Assembly (NCBI GenBank): GCA_020832305.1 | Contig: JAFIEV010000089.1 | Location: forward strand, 124,001-188,000 | Direction of reading: 5' to 3' | Source of the DNA: Cyclobacteriaceae bacterium | Lineage (GTDB): Bacteria > Bacteroidota > Bacteroidia > Cytophagales > Cyclobacteriaceae | Length of the DNA stretch: 64,000 nt | Shown here: positions 1 through 9,080 of the stretch, one piece after another | Position numbering within the stretch: position 1 is the stretch's first letter | How the letters are laid out: each line of letters starts with the position of its first letter | Made by a program: the position numbers and the translations under genes | Notes under the pieces: model-generated | What the model was told of the DNA's origin: nothing | What the model saw: the letters and a program-made list of their open reading frames with translations, nothing else | Databases searched by the model: none

Positions 1-1541
1 AAGAGGCTATGCACAAAAACATTAAAGAACTTTCCTCTGATGACTTTATGGGCAGAGCTCCTTCAGGTGTGGGGGAAGAAAAAACCATACAATTTATCAG
101 TAAAAAATGGGCAGACTTAGGCGTAGAACCGGCCAATGGCGATTCTTTTTTTCAGTCGGTGCCTTTGGCGGAGATCAAGTCGAGCCTAAATAGCGCATTA
201 GTTTTAAAAGGAAATGAAACATCTCTTTCCCTGATTCACCGTGAGGAATTTGTTGGGGTAAGTCCACGACTGCAGGAAGAGATAGAAATCAAGGACAGTG
301 AAGTTGTTTTTGCCGGTTATGGCATAGTTGCTCCGGAATATGAATGGAATGACTACAAATCTTTGGACGTTGAGGGAAAAACGGTAGTGGTTCTTGTAAA
401 TGACCCTGGTTTTGCAACACAGGATCCTATACTTTTTACCGGAAGGCGTATGACATATTATGGTCGCTGGACTTACAAATTTGAAGAAGCTGCCAGACAA
501 GGTGCATCGGCAATACTTATTATTCATGAAACGGAGCCGGCCAGCTATGGTTGGGGGGTAGTGGAAAGAGGAATGACGGGCACGCGATATGACCTGAATC
601 CTGAAGATGGGAATGCATCTAAATGTGCCTTTCAAGGTTGGCTAAGCATGGAAGGTGCTTTGAAGATTTTCAAGGAAGCAGGTTATGATTTTGAGAACGA
701 AAAAGAAAAAGCCTCAAAAAGAGAATTTGAAGCATTTTCACTGGGATTCACTTTATCTGTTTCCTTGAAAAACCAATTCAGGGAATCTATTTCAAATAAT
801 GTTGCAGGTATTATAAGAGGAAGTAAAAAGCCAGATGAATACATTTACTACATGGCTCATTGGGATCATCTGGGTTTTGAAGAGAGCGAAAACCAAATTA
901 AAATTTTTAATGGCGCCCAGGATAATGCTACTGGGATATCCGGGCTAATTGAATTGGCCAGGGCTTTTATGGCCTTACCAGAAAAACCAGAACGCAGCAT
1001 TGTATTACTCGCCGTCACAGCGGAAGAAAGAGGATTGCTGGGCTCAAAATATTATGCTGAGCATCCTTTGTTCCCACTTGATAAAACCATTGGAGGTGTA
1101 AATATTGATATGCTCAATGTCTACGGTCCGACTAAAGATGTTGTGGCGGTAGGTCACGGACTGTCAGACATGGATGAGTACCTGGCAAAAGCACTTGAAT
1201 TTTCAAACCGAAGCCTTTCTCCTGAGCAAAGACCAGAGGCTGGTAGTTTTTACCGTTCTGATCATTTTAATTTCGCGAAAAAGGGAGTACCTATGCTTTA
1301 TCTGGGTACTGGAATACATCACATTGAAAAAGGTGAAGAATGGCTCCGGGAACAAAAAAGAGATTTCAATGCCAACCATTACCATAAAGAAACAGATGAA
1401 TATGATCCCAACTGGGATTTGTCAGGGGCAGTTGAAGACCTCAAATTATTGTTTCATATTGGATACTTACTCAGCAAAGCTGACGAGTTTCCCCAGTACC
1501 ACGAAGGGGTACCATTTAGATCTGCCCGACCATATATCTAG
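1..1541 (+). CDS. M28 family zinc metallopeptidase, 5' end outside window
   Basis: Zinc-dependent exopeptidase of the M28 family (aminopeptidase Y/S, carboxypeptidase Q type), which removes residues from peptides, normally after export. All the metal ligands are visible when counted from the ATG at base 9: His284 in an HWDH motif, Asp305 in QDNATG, the Glu339-Glu340 pair in TAEERG, Asp367 in NIDM and His419 in SDHF. Residues 90-220 look like an inserted PA domain. The frame stays open to base 1, and the ATG at base 9 falls inside the conserved opening segment (KELSSDDFMGRAPSG), so the true start and a signal peptide probably lie upstream of the window. The family is seen directly; secretion is inferred. 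The gene ends just before a repeat unit and faces the convergent aminotransferase gene. Confidence 0.93.
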   Translation, partial: EAMHKNIKELSSDDFMGRAPSGVGEEKTIQFISKKWADLGVEPANGDSFFQSVPLAEIKSSLNSALVLKGNETSLSLIHREEFVGVSPRLQEEIEIKDSEVVFAGYGIVAPEYEWNDYKSLDVEGKTVVVLVNDPGFATQDPILFTGRRMTYYGRWTYKFEEAARQGASAILIIHETEPASYGWGVVERGMTGTRYDLNPEDGNASKCAFQGWLSMEGALKIFKEAGYDFENEKEKASKREFEAFSLGFTLSVSLKNQFRESISNNVAGIIRGSKKPDEYIYYMAHWDHLGFEESENQIKIFNGAQDNATGISGLIELARAFMALPEKPERSIVLLAVTAEERGLLGSKYYAEHPLFPLDKTIGGVNIDMLNVYGPTKDVVAVGHGLSDMDEYLAKALEFSNRSLSPEQRPEAGSFYRSDHFNFAKKGVPMLYLGTGIHHIEKGEEWLREQKRDFNANHYHKETDEYDPNWDLSGAVEDLKLLFHIGYLLSKADEFPQYHEGVPFRSARPYI

Positions 1542-1588
1542 CCTTATAAAAAAGCGCTCTGTTTATAAGTTTTATTTGGTGATTCGGC

Positions 1589-1716
1589 TTTCATCTGTTT
1601 ATAATTGTTTTTTAAGGTCAGAACCTGCCCCGTCTTTCGGGGTGGAACCTCCAATTCCCCGAAAGCTTTCGGGGCATTCCCATGTGTGAGAACCATTTTC
1701 TCATGGAGGTTTCATC
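1589..1716. repeat. Interspersed repeat unit, copy 1
   Basis: A unit of about 121 bp that starts with TTTCATCTGTTTATA and ends where the next TTTCATC begins at 1710. It carries GC-rich inverted repeats: CCCCGTCTTTCGGGG, CCCCGAAAGCTTTCGGGG, and a TGAGAA...TTCTCA hairpin. A second locus at 11021-11330 repeats the same layout, including about 34 identical bases from AGGTCAGAACCTGCCCCG onward. The unit lies between two convergent genes, and its right edge supplies the stop codon (TGA, 1717-1715) of the minus-strand aminotransferase. It could double as a bidirectional terminator. The repeat relationship is seen directly; its mobility or function is unknown. Confidence 0.8.
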
Positions 1717-2518
1717 AAATAATAAATGGCAAAAAGTCTTCAACCCATTGCGCCTTGATAAAAGTAGAGCCTTCCAATTTGTTCAGGTGGCAGATTCCCA
1801 GTGCATTGCTGAAAAAAATGGCATCAGCATGCAATAATTCTTCGCGCGGGCAGCATACTTCATTGGTTTGTACAGGTAATTTATCAATCAGGTAATTGCG
1901 CATAGTGCCTTCCACACAGCCGGTTTCAAGAGCGGGTGTAAACAATTGATCATCTTTTGACCAAAATATGTTACTATATAAAGCTTCGGAGATATTTCCC
2001 TGGGCATCAAGGATAATAATATCATCAAGAGAGCGGGATTTCATTTCTCTGGCGGCAATTACATAAGACTGAGCACCTATCTGCTTAAATTTTGATAAAA
2101 AATGCCATGTATTAAACACCTTCTCGCAAAAACCGACATGGTTTATTTCCCGTATCGTTGGGTTTTCAAGTATGGAAGCGCTAAGCAAAAAGTTAGTCTG
2201 ATCTGATTCCGGGCTATATAAACCCATTCCTTCTCTCCAGATGGTAAGCTTACAGCGCATAACAGGTTTACCTGATAACTCTGAGCTCAGGCTTTCCACA
2301 TAAACAGGGATTGATTCAATAATTTCATTCAAACCTTGTAAACCAGCAGCCTTCCCTGCCTGGAACAATCGCTTTACATGATACGACCAAAGCGGAATGC
2401 AGCCATTCTCAGCACACATGGTTTCAAAAAATCCATCTGCATAAAAGGTGGCCCTGTATAAACTTTCATATTTCAGGTCTTCAATTCTTATTGTGCTATG
2501 ATTAAATATTGCTTTCAT
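1715..2518 (-). CDS. Class IV aminotransferase (aminodeoxychorismate lyase / BCAT-like)
   Basis: PLP enzyme of fold type IV, 267 residues, the group that holds branched-chain aminotransferase, D-amino-acid transaminase and 4-amino-4-deoxychorismate lyase (PabC). Visible features are the YADGFFETM segment, the Lys-containing stretch SKFKQIGAQSYV that carries the PLP lysine, and the cofactor-binding NISEALYSNIFW with Glu and Asn. The ATG at 2518 is preferred over a TTG ten codons upstream because homologues begin near this point. The length and the lack of BCAT-specific motifs favour a PabC-like role in folate synthesis, but no pabB is adjacent, so the substrate is uncertain. The stop codon lies inside a repeat unit. 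Transcription diverges from the TolC gene. Confidence 0.85.
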   Translation of the reverse strand: MKAIFNHSTIRIEDLKYESLYRATFYADGFFETMCAENGCIPLWSYHVKRLFQAGKAAGLQGLNEIIESIPVYVESLSSELSGKPVMRCKLTIWREGMGLYSPESDQTNFLLSASILENPTIREINHVGFCEKVFNTWHFLSKFKQIGAQSYVIAAREMKSRSLDDIIILDAQGNISEALYSNIFWSKDDQLFTPALETGCVEGTMRNYLIDKLPVQTNEVCCPREELLHADAIFFSNALGICHLNKLEGSTFIKAQWVEDFLPFII

Positions 2519-2558
2519 GTAAGCATTTCGCCATTTATATATATTCAATTTTACACAG

Positions 2559-2566
2559 CAAACTTA
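2559..2566 (-). promoter_or_regulatory. Possible -7 element for the class IV aminotransferase
   Basis: Minus-strand TAAGTTTG matches the Bacteroidota -7 consensus TAnnTTTG and lies about 40 bp upstream of the ATG. A TTTG element at the usual -33 spacing is not evident, so support is moderate. Confidence 0.35.
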
Positions 2567-2631
2567 TTCATTAAAATTGAATCGTGAAGAAAAGCAAAAA
2601 TATTTACGCCTAATTTTTAACCTGAATTACC

Positions 2632-4095
2632 ATGCACAAAATAATCAGCTTTGTATGTATATTGATTCTGGCTGGCAGCATTACAGAAGTGAAAGCACAA
2701 AATGCTGAAAAGTGGTCTTTGAAGGAATGCATAGATTATGCCCAGAAGAACAATCTTAACGTACAAAGAGCACATCTTAATGTGGAAAACAGTCAGGTAG
2801 ATTTGCATCAAAGTCAGTACAATCGTCTGCCAACCCTTAATGGATCTGTATTTAATAGTTATCGCTGGGGCCGATCTATAGATCCAACGACAAACTTATT
2901 TACCACCCAGCGTATCAATTCTAACGGTTTTACAGGTACCTCCCAGGTAATACTTTTTAATGGTTTTCAACAGATTAATAATATAAAGGCCAATAAAGCC
3001 CGGCTTGAATCAGATGCATATGCATTGGAAAAAGCCATAAATGATGTAAGTCTGAATGTAGTGAGTGCCTATATACAAGTAATTTTCGCGCGCGAATTGC
3101 TGGAAAACGCAAGAATAAGAAATAATTCAACACGGGCACAATTAGATAATACGAAAAGGAGAGTTGATGCCGGCTCGCTTCCCATTACAAATTTACTCGA
3201 TTTACAATCACAGTTTGCCACAACAGAATCGGAGGTAGTCAGGGCTGAAAATGATGTTGCCTTAAGTATGTTGCAATTGAAACAACTGCTAATGATTCCG
3301 GGTGAAGTCCCTTTTGATATTCAGGTGCCAGATATGAATATTGATAACCTTGATATGATAACTGAAAAACCTGAAGACATCTTTGTGCAATCAAGAAGGT
3401 TTATGCCTGAGGTAAAAAGTGCTGAGGTAGCGCTGGAAGGTGCTGAATACAATATTAAAGTAGCAAAGGGCGCTCATATTCCAACTGTCGGCGTGCAAGG
3501 TCAGATTTTTTCTAATTACGCAAATACATTAGACCGACAGAGATTTGTGGCCGACGGAAGCACTATTCAATTACCACCGGAGCCCATTGGTTTCATAGAA
3601 GGTCAACCCAATACAACCGTTTTTGCATTCGGTCGTACTGTGCCGGGTGGGGAAATAATTGATGGATATCCGGTAATTGAACAGTGGAAAGACAATCTCA
3701 GTATCTCGGCAGGGCTCAATGTAAGCATTCCGCTGTTTAATGGTTTTCGCACAAGAAATAATATACAATTGGCAAAAATACAAAGGGATCGTATAAAAAT
3801 TAATGTCGAAGAAACCAATAACCAGCTCAGGCAGCTAATTGAAACAGCTTATACCGATGCTCAGGCTTCATCCAAAGCTTATTATGCAGCTGAAAAACAA
3901 GTGGAGGCTCTTGTCGAAACCTTAAGAGCGATTGAAAGAAGCTACAATCTTGGGGCTTCAAATATTGTGGATTATCAGGTTGCAAGTGACAATTTATTCA
4001 GGGCTAAATCAGACCTGACCCGTGCCAAATTTGACTATATTTTTAAAATGAAGATCATCGATTTTTATTTGGGAAATCCCCTGACATTAGACTAA
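2632..4095 (+). CDS. TolC family outer-membrane efflux protein
   Basis: Outer-membrane channel of a tripartite export system, 487 residues. An N-terminal signal peptide (ends near VKAQN) is followed by WSLKECIDYAQKNN, the typical opening of TolC-family proteins. Two long helical repeats rich in Asn, Ala and Gln follow, each ending near a conserved N-x-P or N-G-F turn (for example SIPLFNGFRTRNN near residue 370). The membrane-fusion gene begins 16 nt downstream, so they form an operon. No inner-membrane permease or ATPase follows, which is unusual because such pairs normally include an ABC or RND pump. The family is clear; the exported substrate cannot be told. Confidence 0.93.
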   Translation: MHKIISFVCILILAGSITEVKAQNAEKWSLKECIDYAQKNNLNVQRAHLNVENSQVDLHQSQYNRLPTLNGSVFNSYRWGRSIDPTTNLFTTQRINSNGFTGTSQVILFNGFQQINNIKANKARLESDAYALEKAINDVSLNVVSAYIQVIFARELLENARIRNNSTRAQLDNTKRRVDAGSLPITNLLDLQSQFATTESEVVRAENDVALSMLQLKQLLMIPGEVPFDIQVPDMNIDNLDMITEKPEDIFVQSRRFMPEVKSAEVALEGAEYNIKVAKGAHIPTVGVQGQIFSNYANTLDRQRFVADGSTIQLPPEPIGFIEGQPNTTVFAFGRTVPGGEIIDGYPVIEQWKDNLSISAGLNVSIPLFNGFRTRNNIQLAKIQRDRIKINVEETNNQLRQLIETAYTDAQASSKAYYAAEKQVEALVETLRAIERSYNLGASNIVDYQVASDNLFRAKSDLTRAKFDYIFKMKIIDFYLGNPLTLD

Positions 4096-4111
4096 AGTAA
4101 AAAATACCATT

Positions 4112-5473
4112 ATGGCTAAAAAGAAAAAATCCAATAAGGCACTATATATTTCGGGTGCAGTTTTGCTGGCAGTCATCCTTTTTCTGGTGGTGGGCAAACA
4201 AGCCGGATGGATCGGTAAAACCAAACCCAAGGAAGTGGAAATAGGAAAAGCAGAGATGCGTACCATCACAGAGCGTGTAAGCGCCTCGGGAATGATTCAG
4301 CCCGTTACTGAGGTGAAAATCAGCCCCGATGTTGCCGGTGAAATTATAGAATTGCACGTTGAAGAAGGTGATTCAGTTGTTCGTGATCAATTGCTTCTAA
4401 AAATCAGGCCTGATATTTATCAGTCGGCATTAGAACGCGCCAGGGCCAATTTAAACCAGCAAAGAGCCAATCTGGCGGAAGCTAAAGCACGGTTAGCAAG
4501 GGCTGAGGCGCAGTTTATCAGGGCAGAATTGGAATATAATCGTCAAAAGCAACTTCGTGAAGAAAATGTTATCTCTGATGCAGATTTTGAACTTGCCGAG
4601 GCCAATTTCAAAGTGGCTAAAAACGATCTTGAATCTGCCAAGCAAAGTGTGCTCGCCGGTGAATATATAGTGCAAAGCTCTCAGGCTACAGTAAATGAAG
4701 CCAATGAAAACCTGCGCTTTACCACCATCACAGCTCCGGTGAGTGGAATTGTTTCAAAACTAAGTGTGGAACTTGGCGAGCGTGTTGTAGGCACTTCGCA
4801 AATGGCAGGTACTGAAATGATGCGCATTGCAGATTTGACTAAGATGGAGGCAAGGGTTGATGTAAATGAAAATGATATTATCAGGGTGAAACTTGGTGAT
4901 AGTGTAGAAATTGATGTGGATTCATACTCACATACAGGAAGAAAATTTAAAGGCCTTGTAACGCAAATAGCGAATACAGCCAAAGATAAAGTATCAGCTG
5001 ATGTTATTACTGAATTTCAAGTGCGAATCAGGTTACTAAATGAGTCCTATGAGGATTTACTTTCTGAAGGCAGGGTGTCACCTTTCAGGCCGGGTATGAC
5101 AGCAAGTGTAGATATTTTCACCAACACAAAAACTAATGTGCTTACCGTACCGCTGGCAGCCGTTACAACCCGAAAACCAGACGATAAAAAAGCTGATGAT
5201 AAAAAGAAAGAAGCAGAAGCAGAAGCAGAAAGCAACTTGACTTCATCATCGGAAAAGAATAAAGATCTGGAAGTGGTCTTTTCTGTGGAAGACGGCAAAG
5301 CCATAATGATGCCTGTAAAGACAGGTCTTAGCGACTTTGAATATATCGAAATCCTTGAAGGACTGGAAGCCGGTCAACAAATTATTACAGGTCCGTTTAA
5401 CATGGTTTCACGCCTGCTTCAAAATGAAGATGAAATTAAAAATGTAAATGAATCAAAGAGTAAAAAGAAATAG
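4112..5473 (+). CDS. Periplasmic adaptor subunit (HlyD/MacA-type membrane fusion protein)
   Basis: Periplasmic adaptor of 453 residues that would link an inner-membrane pump to the TolC protein encoded 16 nt upstream. It has one N-terminal membrane anchor (residues 9-27) preceded by lysines. A biotinyl-lipoyl half motif follows (GMIQPVTEVKISPDVAGEI), then a long alpha-hairpin (about 105-200) rich in Ala, Glu and Arg, the second lipoyl half (ITAPVSGIVSKL), and a beta-barrel domain. A Lys/Asp/Glu/Ala-rich insertion at about residues 352-385 (runs of DDKK and EAEA) interrupts the C-terminal domain and is probably a disordered loop. MacA-like architecture suggests a MacB-type ABC partner, but none is adjacent. 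An intrinsic terminator follows the gene. Confidence 0.93.
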   Translation: MAKKKKSNKALYISGAVLLAVILFLVVGKQAGWIGKTKPKEVEIGKAEMRTITERVSASGMIQPVTEVKISPDVAGEIIELHVEEGDSVVRDQLLLKIRPDIYQSALERARANLNQQRANLAEAKARLARAEAQFIRAELEYNRQKQLREENVISDADFELAEANFKVAKNDLESAKQSVLAGEYIVQSSQATVNEANENLRFTTITAPVSGIVSKLSVELGERVVGTSQMAGTEMMRIADLTKMEARVDVNENDIIRVKLGDSVEIDVDSYSHTGRKFKGLVTQIANTAKDKVSADVITEFQVRIRLLNESYEDLLSEGRVSPFRPGMTASVDIFTNTKTNVLTVPLAAVTTRKPDDKKADDKKKEAEAEAESNLTSSSEKNKDLEVVFSVEDGKAIMMPVKTGLSDFEYIEILEGLEAGQQIITGPFNMVSRLLQNEDEIKNVNESKSKKK

Positions 5474-5497
5474 TTTATTAATTGCATAAATTACATT

Positions 5498-5525
5498 AAA
5501 AAAGCCGTTTATTACGGCTTTTTTT
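5498..5525 (+). terminator. Intrinsic terminator after the efflux pair
   Basis: Ten-base-pair stem (AAAAAGCCGT pairing with ACGGCTTTTT, loop TTATT) ending in a T run, 25 nt after the adaptor stop codon. Confidence 0.9.
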
Positions 5526-5685
5526 GTGCGCTGATTAATTAACTGATCATTGAAGGTTTAATATGGGACTGAAGATTAATTTTCTATGCACAATGGCTCT
5601 TTTTATTTCATGCAATAGAATTCGGTGAAATTTGAAAAGTTTACCCCATCTAATCTGCCTACTTTTATATTAAAACAATAGAATC

Positions 5686-5847
5686 ATGAAATCCAGAATA
5701 TTTGGCCTGATATTGATATTGATACTTGGTTTAGCCGGATGCAAAGCCAAACATTCATTCAATACATATGAAGGGAAAAAAAAATTAAAATACTACAACA
5801 GCATTCCCTACAGTGGCTATCCTACCCATAAGAAAAGGGCTAACTGA
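5686..5847 (+). CDS. Small lipoprotein, 53 residues
   Basis: Short open frame with a clean lipoprotein signal: basic start MKSR, hydrophobic core IFGLILILILG, then lipobox LAGC with the lipidated cysteine at residue 19. The mature part is about 35 residues, rich in Lys and Tyr (a KKKLKYY stretch and SIPYSGYPTHKKR). It follows a terminator and is followed by 104 bp of non-coding DNA before the dehydrogenase gene, so it looks monocistronic. I do not recognise the family. The well-formed signal argues for a real gene despite the length; the function is unknown. Confidence 0.6.
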   Translation: MKSRIFGLILILILGLAGCKAKHSFNTYEGKKKLKYYNSIPYSGYPTHKKRAN

Positions 5848-5951
5848 TTACCTGCATCCTATTTTATCAATTTGGGGTTTCGGTCGGTATAGTTTAATTT
5901 TGTTTTTTAAAGGCCGGAGAACCCGGTTGTACCAATTTATTTTTTAATTTT

Positions 5952-6893
5952 ATGAACATAGTTTTTCTCGATACCAACACAATGGGACCGGGCTTAGATC
6001 TTTCACCTGTTTCAAAGCTCGGAGGAATGATCAGTCATGAGATTACCTTACCTGAAGATCGCTTTGAAAGATGTAAAAATGCTGAAATCATTATAACCAA
6101 CAAAGTAGCTATTGATGCGCCTTTAATGGAACAACTCGACAATCTCAAACTAATATGTGTAGCTGCTACTGGTACAAATAATATAGATATGGATTATGCG
6201 GCGGCCAGGGGTATACCGGTAAAAAACGCCATCAACTATTCCACCCATAGCGTGGCACAAGTCACTTTTAGTATGATTCTTTATTTATTGCAGCGTACTG
6301 CTTATTATGATCATTATGTGAAAAGTGGTGGCTTTTCTGACAACTCTGTCTTTTGTCATATTGCACATGATTTTACAGAATTGGCTGGTAAAAAATTCGG
6401 CATAATCGGGCTTGGCAATATTGGAAAAAAAGTGGCTGAAATTGCCAATGCATTTGGTGCAGAAGTGGTATATTATTCAAGTTCAGGAAAAAACGATAAC
6501 CCGCATTATAAAAGGTTGAGCCTCGATCAGCTGCTTACAGAATGTGATATTATATCCATTCATGCCCCTTTAAACGATTTTACCCGAGATCTTATAGGGG
6601 AAAAAGAATTGGAAAAAATGAAATCCAGTTCGATTTTAGTAAATGCCGGCAGAGGTGGAATTGTTGATGAAACTGCCCTGGCATTTGCTATAGACGAAGA
6701 GAAAATTTATGGAGCCTGCCTCGATGTTTTTGGCATAGAACCCATCGCTGCTGACAACCCGCTGCTCAGAGTTAAAAACCCCGAAAGACTGGTATTAATG
6801 CCGCACATTGCATGGGCAAGTATAGAAGCAAGGACTACCTTGGTTAAAATTATTGCCGGACATATCAGGGACTTTTTGAATACACAAAATTGA
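5952..6893 (+). CDS. D-2-hydroxyacid dehydrogenase (glycerate dehydrogenase-like)
   Basis: NAD(P)-dependent oxidoreductase of the D-isomer 2-hydroxyacid dehydrogenase family, 313 residues, interconverting a 2-keto acid and a D-2-hydroxy acid. The Rossmann motif GLGNIG is at residues 153-158. The catalytic triad is present: Arg234 in NAGRGG, Glu263 in FGIEP and His285 in PHIAWAS. The substrate-domain segment AATGTNNID resembles glycerate/hydroxypyruvate reductases more than SerA, and the C-terminal ACT domain of SerA is absent. A separate SerA-like protein is encoded at 41.3-42.5 kb, so this one is unlikely to serve serine synthesis. It converges on the methyltransferase/ATP-grasp gene. The family is certain; the substrate is inferred. 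Confidence 0.92.
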   Translation: MNIVFLDTNTMGPGLDLSPVSKLGGMISHEITLPEDRFERCKNAEIIITNKVAIDAPLMEQLDNLKLICVAATGTNNIDMDYAAARGIPVKNAINYSTHSVAQVTFSMILYLLQRTAYYDHYVKSGGFSDNSVFCHIAHDFTELAGKKFGIIGLGNIGKKVAEIANAFGAEVVYYSSSGKNDNPHYKRLSLDQLLTECDIISIHAPLNDFTRDLIGEKELEKMKSSSILVNAGRGGIVDETALAFAIDEEKIYGACLDVFGIEPIAADNPLLRVKNPERLVLMPHIAWASIEARTTLVKIIAGHIRDFLNTQN

Positions 6894-6906
6894 AAGGAGA
6901 AAACAA

Positions 6907-6939
6907 AAGCGGGCCATTTGTGCTTCAAGAAACCCGCTT
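6907..6939. terminator. Possible bidirectional terminator hairpin
   Basis: AAGCGGG pairs with CCCGCTT across a 19-nt loop, between two convergent genes. There is no strong T run, so it is a weak candidate. Confidence 0.4.
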
Positions 6940-7006
6940 AATGCTTTACCTTAATTCAATTATGTTATATATCTGATTTACAGTATTATAAAGCTTATGC
7001 TTCAGG

Positions 7007-8986
7007 CTAATACTCAATAATATCAGCTGCCGATCTGTTAGCGTTCTGCCTTTCAGCAAGGCTAAGCCGGTTTACAGCTGCCTTTAAGATATCACCGATC
7101 ATTGTAGCATAATCCTTACCATCGAGTTTTGCCATTTTTGCAAGATGCCCATCCCAACACCAACCTGGATTTGGATTCACTTCTAAAAGTCTTGGTGTAC
7201 CATTATCATCAAGCCTCCAGTCAAATCTGGCATAATCCCTGCATTCCAGCCGTTCAAACAGCTTAACACAGCTGGCAACCAAATAGCGTTCGGTTTCTTC
7301 CGGCAAACCGGCAGGAACTGATTTTATTTTCCAATATGGCGAATCAGGCAACCATTTTGCCTCATAGCCACAAACCCTGGGCAATTCTGGAGGTAGTGCA
7401 CTGTAATCTTCCTGTATGACCGGCAAAACCATATAAGACTCAGGCGGATTTCCAATAATGCCGACACTAATGTCTTTACCCTCGAGAAATTCTTCAATCA
7501 GGATAGGTCTGTTGTATCCAAGCTTTTCTCTAACGCTCATAATGGCAGTTTCCAGGCTGTTAATATCGTAACATACGCTGTTTTGCGTGATACCAATGCT
7601 GCTGTCTCCCATGTTCGGTTTTACAATCACCGGAAAATTCAGTGTAAAATCTATGAAAGTTGTATCTTCAGGTTTTACAATAAATCCGCGCGGAACAGGA
7701 ATATCCATTTCAGAAGCAATTCCACGTACAAGGGACTTATCAAAACAAAATGCCAGACATTGTGGTGTACCACCAGTGTATGGGATACCCAGAATTTCAA
7801 GTAAAGCTGCAACATGTAATTCTTTTCTGGCCTCGTTGTAGTACCCTTCATCCAGGAGGTTGAAAATAAAGTCCACTTTACCTTTAATCTTTTGAAGATC
7901 AGCTATTAAAGAGTTATGATTATTATAGAAGGTGAATTTGTAGTTTTTAAGTGAACTTAAAGCTTTTTTGAGCTCATTTATGGTATGAAAATCATCTTCA
8001 TCAAAAGTTTCATTGGGTTTTACACTATCATTGATTGAAGGATCTCCCATTAATACAGCAATGTGATACAGGTCTTTACTTGCTTTTCTGGTAGACCATT
8101 CCTTTACCGGATTTCCACTGACCAAAATCCGCCGGGCCATCATGCCCAGGTCCTGGTTTCTTACAGAATCTGTGATCAGCTCGTTATTGAAAGTAATTTT
8201 CTCAAAGCCGGCCTCAGACAATAATTTTTTTATTGAATCAGCAGAGTAAAGTCTTTCAGCATAAAACTGGTCTGCTATTACCCCCTTCTTTACATGACTT
8301 ATAACTTCCCGGGATATAAGTCTTTGATTATCGCTGCTCAATGACCTTTCACGACAGACAAAATAATTGCTGTCAATCCATTCCCAGCTTCTGGTCTGGT
8401 AGTTATTTCGCATATAGTCCCCATCAGTTATGTCGATCAGGAGCCTGCCTGTGGGCTTCAGCACCCTTTTAACCTCACGAAGTACCTTAAGGTCGTCTTT
8501 TAAAGATTCAAAGTATCCAAAGCTGTTACCCGGAATAATCACAAAGTCATATTCATCAGCCGGAAAGGGCAATTTTCTTGCGTCTCCTTCTTTAAAAACA
8601 ACATTGTATCCATGCTTTTGATTGAGATTGCGGGCTCTCGTAATAAGGTAATGCGAGCGGTCGAGACCGGTTACCCGGGTAAAGCCTCTTCGTGCCAGTT
8701 CCAAAGAGTGTCTTCCCTGTCCGCAACATAAATCCAATATTTTGCTATCTTTTGCGGGGTTTAAAATTTTTAGAAATAAATCAGACTCGTGCTCAGTCAT
8801 CGCTGTATTTTCAACCACATCGCCATCAGTCCTGAGGTAATTGGCATTAAATATTTCACGCCACCAGTCTGCTTTCACATAACTTTCAAGATTTTCAACA
8901 GGGCCTAAAATCTGTGTGACGTTGGCTTTTTTCTTTTTGATACCATTTGCGGGTTTTTGGTTTTGCGTCTGATTGTTTGTTTTCAT
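7007..8986 (-). CDS. SAM methyltransferase fused to D-Ala-D-Ala-ligase-like ATP-grasp enzyme
   Basis: Two-domain protein of 659 residues. Residues about 40-290 form a class I SAM-dependent methyltransferase: motif I ILDLCCGQGRHS (83-94), acidic GLDRS (107-111), EGDARKLPF (133-141) and VLKPTGRLLID (175-185). Residues about 305-640 form an ATP-grasp ligase of the D-Ala-D-Ala ligase type: FDKSLVRGIASEMDIPVPRG (415-434), ATP-binding FPVIVKPNMGDSSIGI (451-466), LIEEFLEGKDISVG (496-509) and metal-binding FDWRLDD plus LLEVNPNPGW (600-609). The fusion predicts ligation of an amino-acid-like substrate coupled to methylation, but neither substrate can be read from sequence. A zinc amide hydrolase gene lies 94 bp upstream on the same strand, so the two may act on the same amide bond class. 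The first 35 residues are Lys/Asn/Gln-rich and probably disordered. The domains are clear; the pathway is unknown. Confidence 0.9.
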   Translation of the reverse strand: MKTNNQTQNQKPANGIKKKKANVTQILGPVENLESYVKADWWREIFNANYLRTDGDVVENTAMTEHESDLFLKILNPAKDSKILDLCCGQGRHSLELARRGFTRVTGLDRSHYLITRARNLNQKHGYNVVFKEGDARKLPFPADEYDFVIIPGNSFGYFESLKDDLKVLREVKRVLKPTGRLLIDITDGDYMRNNYQTRSWEWIDSNYFVCRERSLSSDNQRLISREVISHVKKGVIADQFYAERLYSADSIKKLLSEAGFEKITFNNELITDSVRNQDLGMMARRILVSGNPVKEWSTRKASKDLYHIAVLMGDPSINDSVKPNETFDEDDFHTINELKKALSSLKNYKFTFYNNHNSLIADLQKIKGKVDFIFNLLDEGYYNEARKELHVAALLEILGIPYTGGTPQCLAFCFDKSLVRGIASEMDIPVPRGFIVKPEDTTFIDFTLNFPVIVKPNMGDSSIGITQNSVCYDINSLETAIMSVREKLGYNRPILIEEFLEGKDISVGIIGNPPESYMVLPVIQEDYSALPPELPRVCGYEAKWLPDSPYWKIKSVPAGLPEETERYLVASCVKLFERLECRDYARFDWRLDDNGTPRLLEVNPNPGWCWDGHLAKMAKLDGKDYATMIGDILKAAVNRLSLAERQNANRSAADIIEY

Positions 8987-9080
8987 GGTTTATTCAGATG
9001 ATAAAAGACTTTTTATATATTCAAAAAACTTATAGTTATAGCATACGGATATTCCTATGAATGTTTTCATTATATAAGGT

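Noticed and set aside
204-635. Long minus-strand open frame opposite the M28 peptidase
   Set aside because: It lies inside a gene with intact metal ligands, has no recognised domain or start signal, and its composition is that of an antisense frame.
1542-1714. Protein-coding frames covering repeat copy 1
   Set aside because: They run through hairpin sequence and are explained by the repeat; neither has a recognisable domain.
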